Assembly (NCBI GenBank): GCA_033030425.1
Contig: JAUFSD010000023.1
Location: forward strand, 992,001 to 1,056,000
DNA length: 64,000 nucleotides
Origin: Verpa conica
Lineage: Eukaryota > Ascomycota > Pezizomycetes > Pezizales > Morchellaceae
Reading direction: 5' to 3'
The notes under the pieces were generated by a model that saw only the letters and a program-made list of their open reading frames with translations, ran no database searches and was not told the DNA's origin. Positions 1-11,600 of this stretch are shown in pieces. The position numbers were made by a program, and so were the translations under genes. Within the stretch, counting starts at the first letter, position 1. Every line of letters starts with the position of its first letter.

Positions 1-1240
1 CATGGCTATCATTTCTCAGTCAAAACTCAGGCTCGGGGATGACTTCGAGCCTGAGTGCATTGCATATATGCATGCAGGGATGACGCCTTACTTGCGCCTA
101 GCCAATAACAAATACTGCCGATCATTTTTAACGCGGCTGCAGTCCTATTTTAAAGAACTTTACCGAGAAGTACAGTCCTTTAGGTTCTCAAGTTGCTATC
201 GTATAACATTTATATGGTCGGGTATATACAGCATGTAATCCCTTATCAGTCACTAACCGCAGCTTCGTAGCACAATTGGTAATAGATCAAGGGACCTGCC
301 AATATCGCGTTCCAAGCCCCTCTCAATAGATGTAAATAATTTCGTAGTTCTAATTTTATCACGATTGTCATTATGACAGCTAAAAGTCGGCCTCAGGATG
401 TAGAGAATTTTACACGGGTTACGTGGCACCATACATCGCGGAAGACTATACTTCTCCGTGAAATAAGTCCCAGCCCGAAATTTAGTCCCGATGGTCTTAT
501 GATTATAGAAATAAGACATGCATACTAACATAACACATTTCATTATAGTCCAACTACATTCACTCTAGAATATAGCACATTCTGTCACATAAGAATGCCC
601 TTAGACCAAGTTAGGTCCCTACAATAACTAAAAAAAGATCTATCATCGCGCCATCGACCTACCTGAACGCAGGATATTTTACTAGCAAAACTTTATAAAA
701 GTGTTGGGTTAGGATAAATTGATGTCTCGCCATTTGCTCTCATCATTGACAAACTCTAACCCTCAAGATATGAGGATATATTTCTTTCTTTCTTTCTTTC
801 TTTCTTTCCTTCTGTTTCTTTCTTCCTTTCTTTCTTTCTTCTTTTTTTCCGTTTTTCCTACAATTATACGATTTGTGCCTTTTTCTAGGAATGCAATGCA
901 CTTTAGTCAATTTTGTTCATTAAGCAATAATCTATAAGGAAAACATAGTAGCGGTCAGTTGGCTTGAGGCTTCTTTTAAGGTATAAATAATAGCTAGATT
1001 CTAGGTGGGGCTTAATACATGTGCATATAGGTACTCACTATCTTATCAGTGCAGACTTGGTTTAAACCTGTGACCCCAAACCATCTTCATTAATTAAAAC
1101 AACTTGTATATTTCCTTAAAATCGCCTAAAACGAAAGAAAAACATCAAAATAAACGCTGTATACGTAAAGTTTCAACTAAAAAAACACGATATTCCAGAC
1201 AAGAAAACACTCCTTAAATAATATGAACACCATATATCGC
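1..1240. other. Intergenic, no recognisable gene
   Basis: No coding region could be recognised. The longest open frames (about 80 codons forward at the left edge and 96 codons on the minus strand at 253-543) resemble nothing I know and show no splice-linked continuation. The only structure is a TTTC microsatellite near 0.8 kb. The last 200 bases are probably the 3' untranslated region of the heat-shock gene on the minus strand. Confidence 0.5.
781..848. repeat. (TTTC)n microsatellite
   Basis: An imperfect run of TTTC units with a few CTTCC interruptions. It opens an 'ORF' of F/L/S codons that is only a by-product of the repeat. Confidence 0.85.
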
Positions 1241-1813
1241 TTAACATATCTCAATCTTCCTCCCTTTAACCAGCTCCTTCTTCGGCACTACAACCTTTAA
1301 GATACCATTTTCCAAGCTCGCCTTAACTTCATCAATATTCACAGCTCCTGGAAACGAGAATGACCGTTGAAATTCCCCAACAGAGCGCTCAGAAATCCAA
1401 TACCTGAGATTACCGGTTGGATTTACTACAGACTTATCCGTGCGCGTAGCAACTTTGTTTTCTTTGGTTGGTGTGGTTGTTATAGCGTTTCCATCGGTAG
1501 TATTAGACTCATGGCTCGGTGAAGCCTTATGGATTGATTTCTCAATCCTCCCACGAAGAAGAAGCGTATTGTTATCTGTAAACTCAATGCTAACTTCGGA
1601 CTTATCCCCAAGGCCAGGAAGTTCGCCCTCAAGGATAAATGCCGATTCGGTCTCGTGGACGTCGAAATTCGGAGAGAATGCTCCCCTATTGCCACCGTTT
1701 GGGCTAGAGCTTGTTGTAGATAGGAATGATGAGGGGGAGTATTGGTTTAGTTCGTCAAGAAGGCGTAAAACGTCCGAGGAGCCCGGGGCATGAAAGTGTG
1801 AGAAGAACGACAT
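1241..1813 (-). CDS. Small heat-shock protein, Hsp20/alpha-crystallin family
   Basis: An ATP-independent holdase chaperone of the cytosol that binds unfolding proteins under heat or other stress. Single exon, 190 residues. The start chosen (MSFFSHFH) is the ATG at 1813; the frame stays open 20 codons further, but that extension has no chaperone-like sequence and runs toward the promoter. The alpha-crystallin domain starts around residue 45 (FSPNFDVHETESAFILEGEL) and ends near ILKVVVPKKE. It is interrupted by a Ser/Thr-rich insert of about 45 residues after the GRIEK strand, as is usual in fungal Hsp30-type proteins. The C-terminal I-x-I anchor is present as IEI. Upstream on the same strand are a TATA box and two heat-shock elements, which strongly supports heat induction by Hsf1. 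Family assignment is firm; the paralogue is unknown. Confidence 0.93.
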   Translation of the reverse strand: MSFFSHFHAPGSSDVLRLLDELNQYSPSSFLSTTSSSPNGGNRGAFSPNFDVHETESAFILEGELPGLGDKSEVSIEFTDNNTLLLRGRIEKSIHKASPSHESNTTDGNAITTTPTKENKVATRTDKSVVNPTGNLRYWISERSVGEFQRSFSFPGAVNIDEVKASLENGILKVVVPKKELVKGRKIEIC

Positions 1814-1966
1814 TTTGTGATTGGAGGGTGGTAGGGTTTTTACTTTTGAGAGTAAAAAACAGAAGACGTTCAAGTCTGTAATAGGATCGGTTTCCTATGA
1901 CTGAGATTTCTTTCGGTGGTGATTAAGTGAAGAGTAAAGAGTAGTTGGAGTTGGGATTTTGTGGGG

Positions 1967-1974
1967 ATTTTATA
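1967..1974 (-). promoter_or_regulatory. TATA box of the small heat-shock gene
   Basis: TATAAAAT on the minus strand, about 155 bases upstream of the heat-shock ATG and about 85 bases downstream of the first heat-shock element. This is the usual order for a strongly inducible fungal promoter. Confidence 0.6.
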
Positions 1975-2050
1975 GACATCACCAGCGCTAGTGATTATGC
2001 GTATCAGTTCCCGTCTTAAGAGGAGGTTGATAGCTAGAATGCTCTAGATA

Positions 2051-2074
2051 TCACTCGAGAACGTTCGCGAGTGA
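2051..2074. promoter_or_regulatory. 24-bp palindrome with central heat-shock element core
   Basis: A near-perfect palindrome (11 of 12 base pairs) whose centre is GAACGTTC, i.e. GAAnnTTC, the two-unit core of an Hsf1 site. It lies about 245 bases upstream of the Hsp20 start on the minus strand. The arms (TCACTCG/CGAGTGA) extend beyond an ordinary heat-shock element and may bind a second dimeric factor. Confidence 0.6.
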
Positions 2075-2101
2075 TCTGAGATGACCGCTCAATCTAGATG
2101 A

Positions 2102-2114
2102 TTCTAGAAAGTTC
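2102..2114. promoter_or_regulatory. Canonical three-unit heat-shock element
   Basis: TTC-TA-GAA-AG-TTC: three perfectly spaced inverted nGAAn units, the minimum for a trimeric Hsf1 site. It lies about 290 bases upstream of the Hsp20 ATG and 28 bases beyond the palindromic element. Confidence 0.75.
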
Positions 2115-2829
2115 CAGGGCTAGGGTTTCTCGAGTTCTTGGTAGTACAAGCGTAATGGTTACACAACTCGCGCGTGCCGTATTAGAGAAAATCCGTTCCG
2201 CTATAGTAGGGATTTATTTGCGTGAGCCACTGTCTCAAGGCAAGAGGAGCAGCAGTTCTATACTGTATCAACTCTAGTACGTATCTTCCCTGCGCTAGTA
2301 AGTACCCTACCTTCAGTTTGCGTGGCTTTAACCTGTTCTAGCGTAGGTTTCTACAAGTTATCTCTGCTTGCGCCGGAATGAGTTTTCTCAAAAAATAAGG
2401 TAACCTCCATGTGATGGTGAAATAAGCCGAGACTCTTAGTCGTACAAAATAACAGTGTAGGCTGGGTACGACAGAATGTTATAGGGAAGTATCAGAATCC
2501 TTACCCCTCCAAATAGATACAACTACATGTAGTGCCCAAGCTTACTGGAGGTTTGTTATAGATACATGAAATGTATATATCATGTTCTCACTATTAGGCG
2601 AGTGACGGGATATGAACGTGGGACGATCTATGACGAAAATTCACGTTTCACTTTTACATTGCTTTTTCACATAGCCACAGAGAAGTGGAAAAATAAAAAC
2701 ATTAGAAGGAAGCAAATGACAAAAAAAAGATTGAAGACAATAAAGTACATTTTTTACCCCCTCTCCACATCCTAAAACAATAGTACTTCAATAAATGAAC
2801 CCGCCAGAAACTGTATTGTATCAAAGAGT
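2115..2829. other. Intergenic between RSE1 3' end and heat-shock promoter
   Basis: Nothing recognisable. It should contain the distal heat-shock promoter and, on the minus strand, the 3' untranslated region of RSE1. Confidence 0.5.
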
Positions 2830-5800
2830 CTAGTACGCAACGCGACTCCTCATATCCTACCATCATGTACTGGATTAGTATGACTATTAAAAGTGTAAGA
2901 GGCTTGAAGGGAACATACCGCAATCTTCCTTTCTACCTCTCTAACACTCCTATCCAACTCCTGTGCAATAACAGCCTTTTTATCTCGGCTTAACAATGTA
3001 AACCTCTCACAAAGATCACCATCTACCACCCCCTTTACGGGAACATAGTAACTTCTATAAATCAAATGATCTCTCCCAGCCAAGGGCGCATCCTCAATTC
3101 TCATGTGCTGCTCCAGCGTCTGGAAGAAGTCTACATCTTCCCTACTCACGAATGGGACCATTAACCCAATCGTTCCTTGAAGACCTGTCCAGACTAGCGT
3201 ATCCTTCCCTCCTGCAACGAGCTGAGCCTTCTGGATAGATGTAGGAATATCTTGAGTGTAGAAGTGGCATACAAGGGCCAACCGGTTAGGCGCACCCTGC
3301 AGATACGATCTTTCGTGAATGAGATGTCCTCCTGCGGGGTCCTCGTCGCTCTCATCAGATGCTTTTTGGGGACATCGAACAATCCATAAATTTCCGAACT
3401 TATCGCCACCACAGACAGTTTCGTAGTCGATCATTGTCGTACAGGTAGTCCAACGCGGGATCATATCGTCGACAAAGGGGATGAGTCGATTGTCTTGATA
3501 TTTGTAGACAACATAGATAACACTCTCTTGGACATCACTAACGATGATACGCGAACCTTGGGTCTGAAGGCCCGTGATCATGTTAGGCGCGACTTGACCC
3601 TGTGCTTTACGAAGGAGCTGTTTCATTCCTAGGTCATAAACTTTGAGGTCACGTCCAATACCTGCTAAAAGACGACCTTGGAAGCCAAGGAGTGCAAGTG
3701 GTGGCTCGTCGACTTTAGTCTTATGGATAAACTCGAGCTCGCGCCCGTTGTCTAGGAAGCGGTAGATATGAATGTAACCGTTCGTCGAGGACCTTGGGGA
3801 GAGTTTGGTGTCCTTTCCGGTACCGACCACAAGGAAGGTTTCGTCTTCTTGACTAGCGAAGGATACAGCCGCAATCGAAAAAGCGGCTTCGTTTTCTTCG
3901 AGCTCGATCTTTTGAAGGACTTCCTTTCCGAGCGGGTCGACAACACTGATACATGACGCCCAATGACCCTCACCCTTTGGATTACCAAACTCTGCCGGTG
4001 GGAGCTCAGTGGATTCGCCATTCTGTGCGCCGGCAAGAAGTTTCTGTTTGGTTGCTACAGATAGTGTATTTGCATCTGCACAGATGACGTAAAATAGCGG
4101 TTGGTCAGGGTGCTTGAGCATTTTCCTCGGCGTATAAGAGAGTGGTATGCTCTCTTGTTGGAGGTTGTCTGTGAGTTTCTCGATCGTAAAAATTCTGAGA
4201 TTCTGTCCCTGAATACCAACCATCCCCTCCGGGCATTGCTCGCTGCTAAATGTCCACCCCCATTCAAGCATTGGGTATGTCAGTGGTGTAAGCATGAATT
4301 GTCCACGACCGTCATTGTACCCTAACCATGGACGACTGCTTAATGCTAGCACTGCCGGCTGCCCCTGTGCGATTACTTTGAATATCTTCACTGGCCGAGG
4401 CCCCAAGAATCGAGTTCGAGTATCGGTCAACTCTCCAGTCACGGTGTCTAGTACTGTCCTAAGGTACACCCCGCTGTATAAACCGATGTGTAGATATAGT
4501 GTTGAGCTCTTCGATGTCTCAGCTGCACTATCTGGCATTGCCATAATACACAAAGATGATGGTGCAGATGTCAAAGCTTGCACGGACTTTGACTCTAGCG
4601 TTGAGTCAGGATCCAGAGAGAGGATCCTTACTGTCGCATCGTCACATCCTACTGCCAAAAACGAGCTTCGAACGCGGCCCTCGGGGACTTCACCAAGGGA
4701 GAGACAAGTTACTGTGCCACTCATCTCTTTCTTTTCTTCGTACTCTGCGAGCTGGCCGTCAGAGTCCATTTCAAAGTAAACGATCTCACCACTAGACAGT
4801 GCGACGGCAACTTGACGAGCATTTGTAGAGGCGGCCACGATGGACCTGTGTTGTGGGGCAGGCCATTCGTTGACTCTTCTATCCGCCCGTATATGTCTAA
4901 TACCCTTAGGGTGAACCTGGAGTAAAGCATCTTCCCCAAGTTGCTGAACTGCCAGTGTAGGTGCTGATGATAGGAATCCTGTGTCTGTGACCTCCTCCAC
5001 GGTCTCACCGATGCTAAGCACCAAAGTACCATTGGTGAAAGAAAGAACAATATAAGCATCAAACTCATCCCCGTTGGTAAGTTTAGTAGTCCATACGGCG
5101 CTCGGAACACCGGGTAACTCGGAAGATACAATTTCAGTGGTTTCGAGGCCATGCTTCAGAATGCGGAAAGTTGATCGTGGCCCTGTACCACAAACAGTAT
5201 AGATTTGTGGTGCATCTTCGTCTGTTAGATTGGCGATTTTTGAGTCAATTACTGGGTTCATGCTGTCAATGGCTTCTACTAGCGACAGGTTCTCTGGTGC
5301 ACGGGGATGGAAATAAATCGGTGTATATTCGTCTAGGGAATCGGGAGAGAAGTTCTCGCTTGAGAATTCGGCCTCCTCGTCATCGTCTCCAAGTTTCTCG
5401 AACTGGTAAAAGTGGCTGTAGGTAGGCAGGCTATTAGCATTCTAAAGGTTTAGGCTAGGGCTAAATGAACTTACTGGTTCCCGCCTTCCGATGCCACAAA
5501 CAAGAAACCACTTTTGAGGATGAGTAAACTCGTCGCAAGCGGTACAGTATCGAAATACTTCACCTTGACCCTTGAAACACCGGCATCATCCTCGTAGTCC
5601 AGCGTGACCTTCAATAGGTCTCCATCCTCTGTCTGTAGTAAAAAGAAGAACGCCCCCCTCATCTTGTGCATAACTCCCGAAACAATGGACCGCTTTCTGT
5701 TTGGATCTTCGCATGCCCCTCGCCGCCTTGGTACGGGGACCCTATGAGCTGGCCTTCCCATGTGACGATAGTAAATATTGTCTTCAGCACAAACCAACAC

Positions 5801-6714
5801 CCCCGATGGCCCATCAGTCCCTCCTGGAACCTGAAATAAAATATTTGCAGTCCTATCAACTGGGTCTGACCATTTTCTCACAACGTGATTAAGACCTAAA
5901 TCTAGCTCATAATAAACAAGCATTTTTTCAATCTGCTCATACGCCACACCCGTTGCATCCTGATCACTCTCTCCATAATCCACCTCTAATGCTGCAAATA
6001 CCGGGTTCTCGTACCCTACATCTAAAGCCACCAGCGCAAACACAAGACAATGTGGCTTATGCGCTTCCAACGGACTCGAGATTGTCAGCTCTGCTTGTGC
6101 GTTACGATTGAGCACATAGACCAGCTTGTTCTTCTCTACGGATGAGATAAGGCAAGCGCGACCTTTCGGGTCGCACGCGAGGAATTGACCAGGGATGACG
6201 CGACGAACGCCTGATTTACCGAATGTTTCAAGGTGTAGACGGTGGAATTTATTGGCGGCAGGTTGGTACTCAAGGATGGTGATACGGCCAGAGTCTGAAC
6301 CGATAATAATGTAGTCTAGGGAGCCATTACATTAGCACACATTCTTCCGGGAATGACCGTGCTCTTTACACGTTTCTTGTCCCCGCCGAGACGTGCTGAC
6401 CTTATGTCGCTTTCAAAAATCACTAAGCTGCAGAGGCAAAAGAAGACAACAGAGCCGTAAGGAAACGTACCTTTTGAGCTCCCCGCCAACCTAAATGCTG
6501 CCAGGCACCGAATAATTCCAAACACATCATGTGTGAGTACCGAATGGACTTTCCCCTGTGTCGGGTCTGGCCGTAACAATGACAGTCGCGAGCCCTGGGC
6601 TACAATGATCTCCTGCTGCTTCTTCCCGCTAAAGGCCCCTAAGATTGCTTGGGTGATGGCTGACGGCTGCAGCACCGTCAGCGAGTATAGGAACATGTTC
6701 GAATTTCCCGACAT
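2830..6714 (-). CDS. RSE1: Pre-mRNA-splicing factor RSE1 (SF3b130/SF3B3)
   Basis: A WD40-like beta-propeller scaffold of the SF3b complex in the U2 snRNP; it supports SF3B1 in branch-site recognition in the nucleus. Four exons join in frame: 6471-6714, 5475-6315, 2919-5415 and 2830-2856, giving 1202 residues, the usual size for the family. The start [19 protein letters not shown] N-terminus (here [20 protein letters not shown]) is typical. The N-terminal half matches the MMS1/RSE1 propeller region (for example [18 protein letters not shown] and GDDDEEAEF). The C-terminal part is the CPSF_A-type region and ends [26 protein letters not shown] after a 27-nt last exon recovered from an ACTAAT branch site and a TAG acceptor. 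Introns are 155, 59 and 62 bp. No breaks were seen. Confidence is very high for identity and high for the exon structure. Confidence 0.96.
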
Positions 6715-8359
6715 TATGAAGGAGGGGGTGCTGCGGGATGCGCAGTAGGAATTTGTGGTGTCAGGATGATTTGGGGGGTTTGAAATTGAAGGATTCGTGA
6801 GGCTGATTGAATGTTTTCGTTGCAGGAGGAAAGAAGCTGTTGTTGCTAAGCAAGTGGACGTGTGAAATTACCCGGTCGAGAGTTTGCATAGTCACAGACA
6901 GTCACTCGTCTTGAAGGTAATCTCGACGGAGGTCTTCTTTCTCTTTTGTCTCTTCAAAAGTCCCCTTTGCTTCTCATGGACCTCTCTATGTCTAACTTAG
7001 AATAATTCTGTTTGTCAATGTTTATCATGGAAGTGATATACGTTATTGACTTGGGAAACCCCACAAAACCTCCCAAACCAAATCAACATCCCCGAGACTA
7101 CCCTTAATACTACTGTAACTTTATAATGCGTATATACCAGAACTACTAGTATAAGGAATAAAGGGACTAATATCTTTGTGGGTACTGTATAAGAATGACT
7201 ATATATTGGTAACTATGACTTTAGACTAAACTCTTTATCTGAGACGATGGAGAGCATATTTGTGTTACCATCTTGGAAACATACGCCAAGGAAACTGCAA
7301 ATATATTAGATTGAGATATCAGGGTGCTTAATATTGCATACGCTTCTACAAGACTTATAATATCGTTTCCCACTCAATATTCACTATCACCCTCCTCCCA
7401 CCAATTCTATAGGTTTATTCATACCTCTACCTTCTGTTAGCTCTATTTTGTACTTTAAGTTAAAATTACTGAGCATCATCATCCTAGGTGTACGAAATCC
7501 ACTATATATGCTCACAGCTATATATATATATATCTTAATTGAGCCAAAATGTTTGAAGCTTTTATCAGTCATATATGCAACCAAAAAATTAAAGAATGAC
7601 TTGGCAGGTAAAATTATATCGCGTCCCCAAAAGCTCTATCGTAACTTTCTAAAGTCTCAACGTTCATGGGCTCTGATTAGTGGTGTGGTGCATACCAAAT
7701 AAATCTCGGGAGAGGAGAAATCTACTAGGTATAAGATACTATAGCACTTATATCAAACTGGTTACTGATTAACGTTAAAAATATCAATGCCAAATCCTCT
7801 ACTTAAAGGCTATTTGACCCAGCACACAGCTTTCCCTACCCTAATTCCTTCGAAGACTTACATATAGTATACAACTATCATCAGATTTCATTTATAAACT
7901 ACTACAAGACATGAGCTCACGGACTACCAAGCTTATAGTTGTGAGACCCAAGAATAATCTTCCCCGGACAAGGTTGAGCTGTCATAATAATATAACAGTC
8001 AAACGCGCTAGCTAATTGCGCCGCGGAGAAATTAGCTTAATAGGAGTCTTTAATACTGCCTAAGAAGATCATTTAGAGTTACCCCATGTATTGGCGGTAT
8101 AATTCTTGAAAATTCTTGAGGAGATGTTTGAAGATGGTTTTCAAAGCCTTAGGAGTTAAAAAAGCTAGTATAGAGATGTTTAAATCAACTCCATGAATCT
8201 TATAATTGAAAAGAAAGTAGTAAAATAAGATAAATAAAAGTTCAGAGTGTTCAGATTTTATTTTGTTTTACTCTTACAATGTGTGCCATTCACAAGCTAT
8301 CACTCGAACTATTAAGGAAAATTGACAAAACGCCAAAACCCCGAATAAAAACCGGTCTT
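6715..8359. other. Intergenic, AT-rich, with a decayed tRNA copy
   Basis: The RSE1 promoter should lie in the first few hundred bases. From about 7.0 kb the sequence becomes AT-rich with many short alternating A/T stretches. Reading frames are short and unconvincing (65 to 84 codons, mostly starting at non-ATG codons). The only identifiable element is the degenerate tRNA-Asn copy at 7959-8030. Confidence 0.5.
7959..8030 (-). pseudogene. Degenerate tRNA-Asn copy
   Basis: On the minus strand the acceptor 5' half TTCTCCG, a full D arm (GCGC/GCGC), the GTT anticodon context, the T arm and the 3' CGGGGAA plus G can be aligned to the tRNA-Asn at 53081-53165. The 3' half of the anticodon stem and the variable loop are missing and replaced by an AT-rich bridge. 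The B-box carries a C where GTTC is needed, and no T-run follows. Most remaining differences are transitions. It should not produce a functional tRNA. Confidence 0.75.
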
Positions 8360-8589
8360 TTAAGTAGAATGACTATAATGTGTGACAAAGACTATCTGGA
8401 TATCTATCCCTTAGTGAAATCCGAAATCTCTTATCCATGAACAATCACTCACCCAATAACTGGAACATTCGGTTGCTTTCGTAATCCCTTGGCACGGGTT
8501 TTCAGCCTCAATGGCACGTCCCACCCATCCGAATCCCCCGCGTCATTGGCTTTAGGACGAACAATCTTCAACTTCGACATATCCATCAT
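8360..8589 (-). CDS. Putative small protein (about 49 aa), two exons
   Basis: I do not recognise this gene. Exon 1 (8453-8589) encodes a coherent basic peptide with MSKLKIVRPKAND near its start and a WDVPLRLKTRAKGLRKQP segment. It ends at a strong donor (GTGAGT). An 80-bp intron with a TAG acceptor leads to a 13-nt exon ending in TAA (8360-8372); the phases agree. ATG codons occur at 8589, 8586 and 8580, and the last one gives MSKLKIV. A polyadenylation-like AATAAA context follows. Its start lies only 67 bp from the divergent ECM29 start, which would need a very compact shared promoter. It could instead be the surviving first exon of a longer gene lost in the AT-rich DNA downstream. Confidence 0.4.
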
Positions 8590-8656
8590 AAACCACAGAA
8601 TATATTCAAACTTTCTCTAGTCGCTACTGCAGATACAACTATTATTACATATATCT

Positions 8657-11600
8657 ATGGCAGACCCCGATGAAGCAAAGGAGCTCCGTCTCGTTAACAA
8701 CGTAGAGCTCAAGATTGCCCTCGCTGAAGGCGACGATAAGCTTCAGCGTCTTCTCAATATCTACCTTACCCCACTGCTATTGAAGCTTGGTAGCCCACAT
8801 GTTGCCGTTCGAAATAAAGTGTGTTATTTCTTGTCTTTGAGGCTTCTATGGAATAGTAATTGACATGAAACTCAGGTCATTTCGATATGTCAACATGTCA
8901 ACACCCGTATCAAACCACTAACGCTCCTCCTTCCTGTAGCTGCCCTGTTGGAGCAGTTTAAAGATCCAGAAGTTGGCGGGAAGTATCCACTGATTAGGAA
9001 CTTTGACCTGATGTATGTCCAGACCGGAATAGAGCGCCTCCCGGTTTCTGAGCGGCTAGCGTTACTACCACCGCTATTGAAAGATATATCAAAGCATAAT
9101 AACCCTACCCACCAACGAGCCCTATTCAACATCTTATTGAAGTTACTGCCATTCTTCGAACCTCCTCCTAGAGGGACCAATGAAGATGCTGCACTAAGGG
9201 CAACACTGGGGTTCGAGGAAAATCCTGAGGATGCGGTATGGGTGGCTAGTTGGTTCGAAAAACTAATGCTGCTAAACTTATCCGTCTTTGTACCATCTCA
9301 GCTACAACAGCCACAAACACAAAGATTATCCTGCCCAGGTCTTTCTCCAGACGAATTTGAATTCCTTACCCTAGGTGGCAAGAAGGAGACCTTTACCCCC
9401 TTCTCAGTCCTTGCGGACATTAAGAAAGCTGCACTGAAATTCTTAGCCTCAGGCGCATTTACAGACATAGAGCGGTTCTTCCCAGCCCTGATCGGCGCGT
9501 CTGATAGTAACTCGGCCGTCGCAGAACCTGCGGAAGATGTATTTAAGCGTTCTCTACCATCAGTATCCCTAGACAATGAAAACGTCGTAACGCAGCTATA
9601 CGCCCTCTACTTTGGCTCATCAGCCACTGGTACTCCTGCAGTTAAAGTCGTTCTCCAGGCACGGATAGTAATATTTCTGGCGAAATCTACTGCTGCAGTG
9701 GGGCTAAAATGGAAAAATGAGATTGTACGCATTGTCGAGAGTGGGCTGGAAACAGAATATGCCAGGCTGCGACAGGCGGCATTTAGTTTTGTTAACTGGG
9801 CTTCTCGCATGGGTGGGGAGGAGGTCATGGCCGCCGTCGCGGGCGATGTGGTGGATAAGGTGCGGTATTGGATTTTGAGTACTAGTTCCGAAGACGGCGG
9901 TGGGAATGGTAGTGGAGATGAACTAAGGGGGTACGCCTACGAGTCTCTCGGGCTGCTTGCCAAGCGTGCGCCCGGAATTGTGGTGGAGCCAGAGTGGAAA
10001 ATTCTCAGATTCCTTTTTGTTCGATTAAGAGATGAGCCCGTTGGTAGTGTAGGTGTGTCGGTAGAGGGTGCGCTGTCAACGCTTTTACCAGTTATTGCAA
10101 GAACGGAGATGGATAGGGATACCGAGTATGGGCTTGAAGAACTCATTGTGGAACAGATGATCGCAAAAAAAGGGCGTAGTACAAGATTCTCGGCGGTGAG
10201 GTATGCTAATAGAACACTGGAATTTGGAAACGTTGTGGGAAGGTGGGCCAACCTATTGGCCGTTGGAAGAAAAGGAGAGCGAGGTGAGGTGGTTGAAGAG
10301 GCTAAGAAAGGTATACAACTCTTGTGGCTGTTCATATTTTCCGCTTGGTATACTGATAAAGCTAAAAAATTCATGTAGGACTTCATCCCTACTACTATCG
10401 TCTCCTTAACCCAGAGGAGAAGCTTCCCGCCTATGCTCCACAAACGTCAGATGCCATGGAAATCGATATTGGTAACAAGAATAATATAAACAAAAGAGAT
10501 AAATTTGCATTTCCATCTTTCCCGGACGCCCTCGACTACTTCTTCAACACCCACCATAATGCCATCACTTGGGGACCCGGTGATCTCTTAGTCGCAAATC
10601 TTATGCCAGTCGAGGTCTTCTCCACTGCTCTCGCGTTTATCCGCAGAGTAGCATTTATGGAAGCACTCGACGGCGAAGAAGTTCTTGTCGACGAAGACTG
10701 GGAGCGCAAGCTTGACATCGCCGTGGACAGGGACGACATGATCCGCGAAAAACTCCGGATATACTTTCGTGGCCTGTGTAAAGAGAATCCACTGGTGCTA
10801 GAGCGGTTCTTGAGAGTTTCATGGGATGGAATGGTATACGAAGGTATTGGTATTGAGGGTGTCAGGGATATTTGGGTGGAGCTTGTGGGCGTTGTGCCTG
10901 GTGCCGTGCTGGAAGGGTTTGTTGGCAAGGTTGAGGAGTTGCGGAGGTGTATTCTCACTGGAATGAAAGTCGAAGGCCGTGCAATAGCTGCACGAGCCTT
11001 TGGACTTCTCGGAAGCCACCCAGCAGTGAATCAGGTGGTACTAAAAGAGTTGTTATCCGAAATGGCAACCAGTGCAGAGAATTGGGTAAAAGCAGGTGGC
11101 CAGGAACTTAATCGTGTCCATGGTGGCGTTCTAGCAGTAGGGTATCTCCTTGCACGGCTAAAGCTACGGTCAAGGCTAGATGTTGTGGAGTCCGAGACAA
11201 TTAATCACTGTGTCGAGATAATCGTGGCTGCTCTACTAGAAGCAAAAGATCAGATGGTACTTGATGCGGCGATCACCGCATTCTCGGAGATATGCGTCTT
11301 TGGAGTCGTGGGTGGGGACTACTTTGAAGTTTCTAAATCTGAAAAAATTATAGAGAGACTGGGGGAGCTGGGGAAGAAAGGAAAGGAGAAGGCGATTCTT
11401 GCAATGGGATATTTTTCCATCATTTTCACCGATGCGGAATTAGCCGAAGCCCTGGGTGAGGGAGGGGACGTTAAGGGTACCGTGCAGGAGATATTGACTA
11501 AGCTGTTTAGCCTACATGAAAACCGACAAATCGAGGCGAACTTTGCGACCGGCGAGGCGCTTGCGAGTGTAGCAGGTGGGTGGGAGAGTAAAAGTGTCAG

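Noticed and set aside
719..937. 72-codon forward frame of F/L/S codons
   Set aside because: Produced by the TTTC microsatellite.
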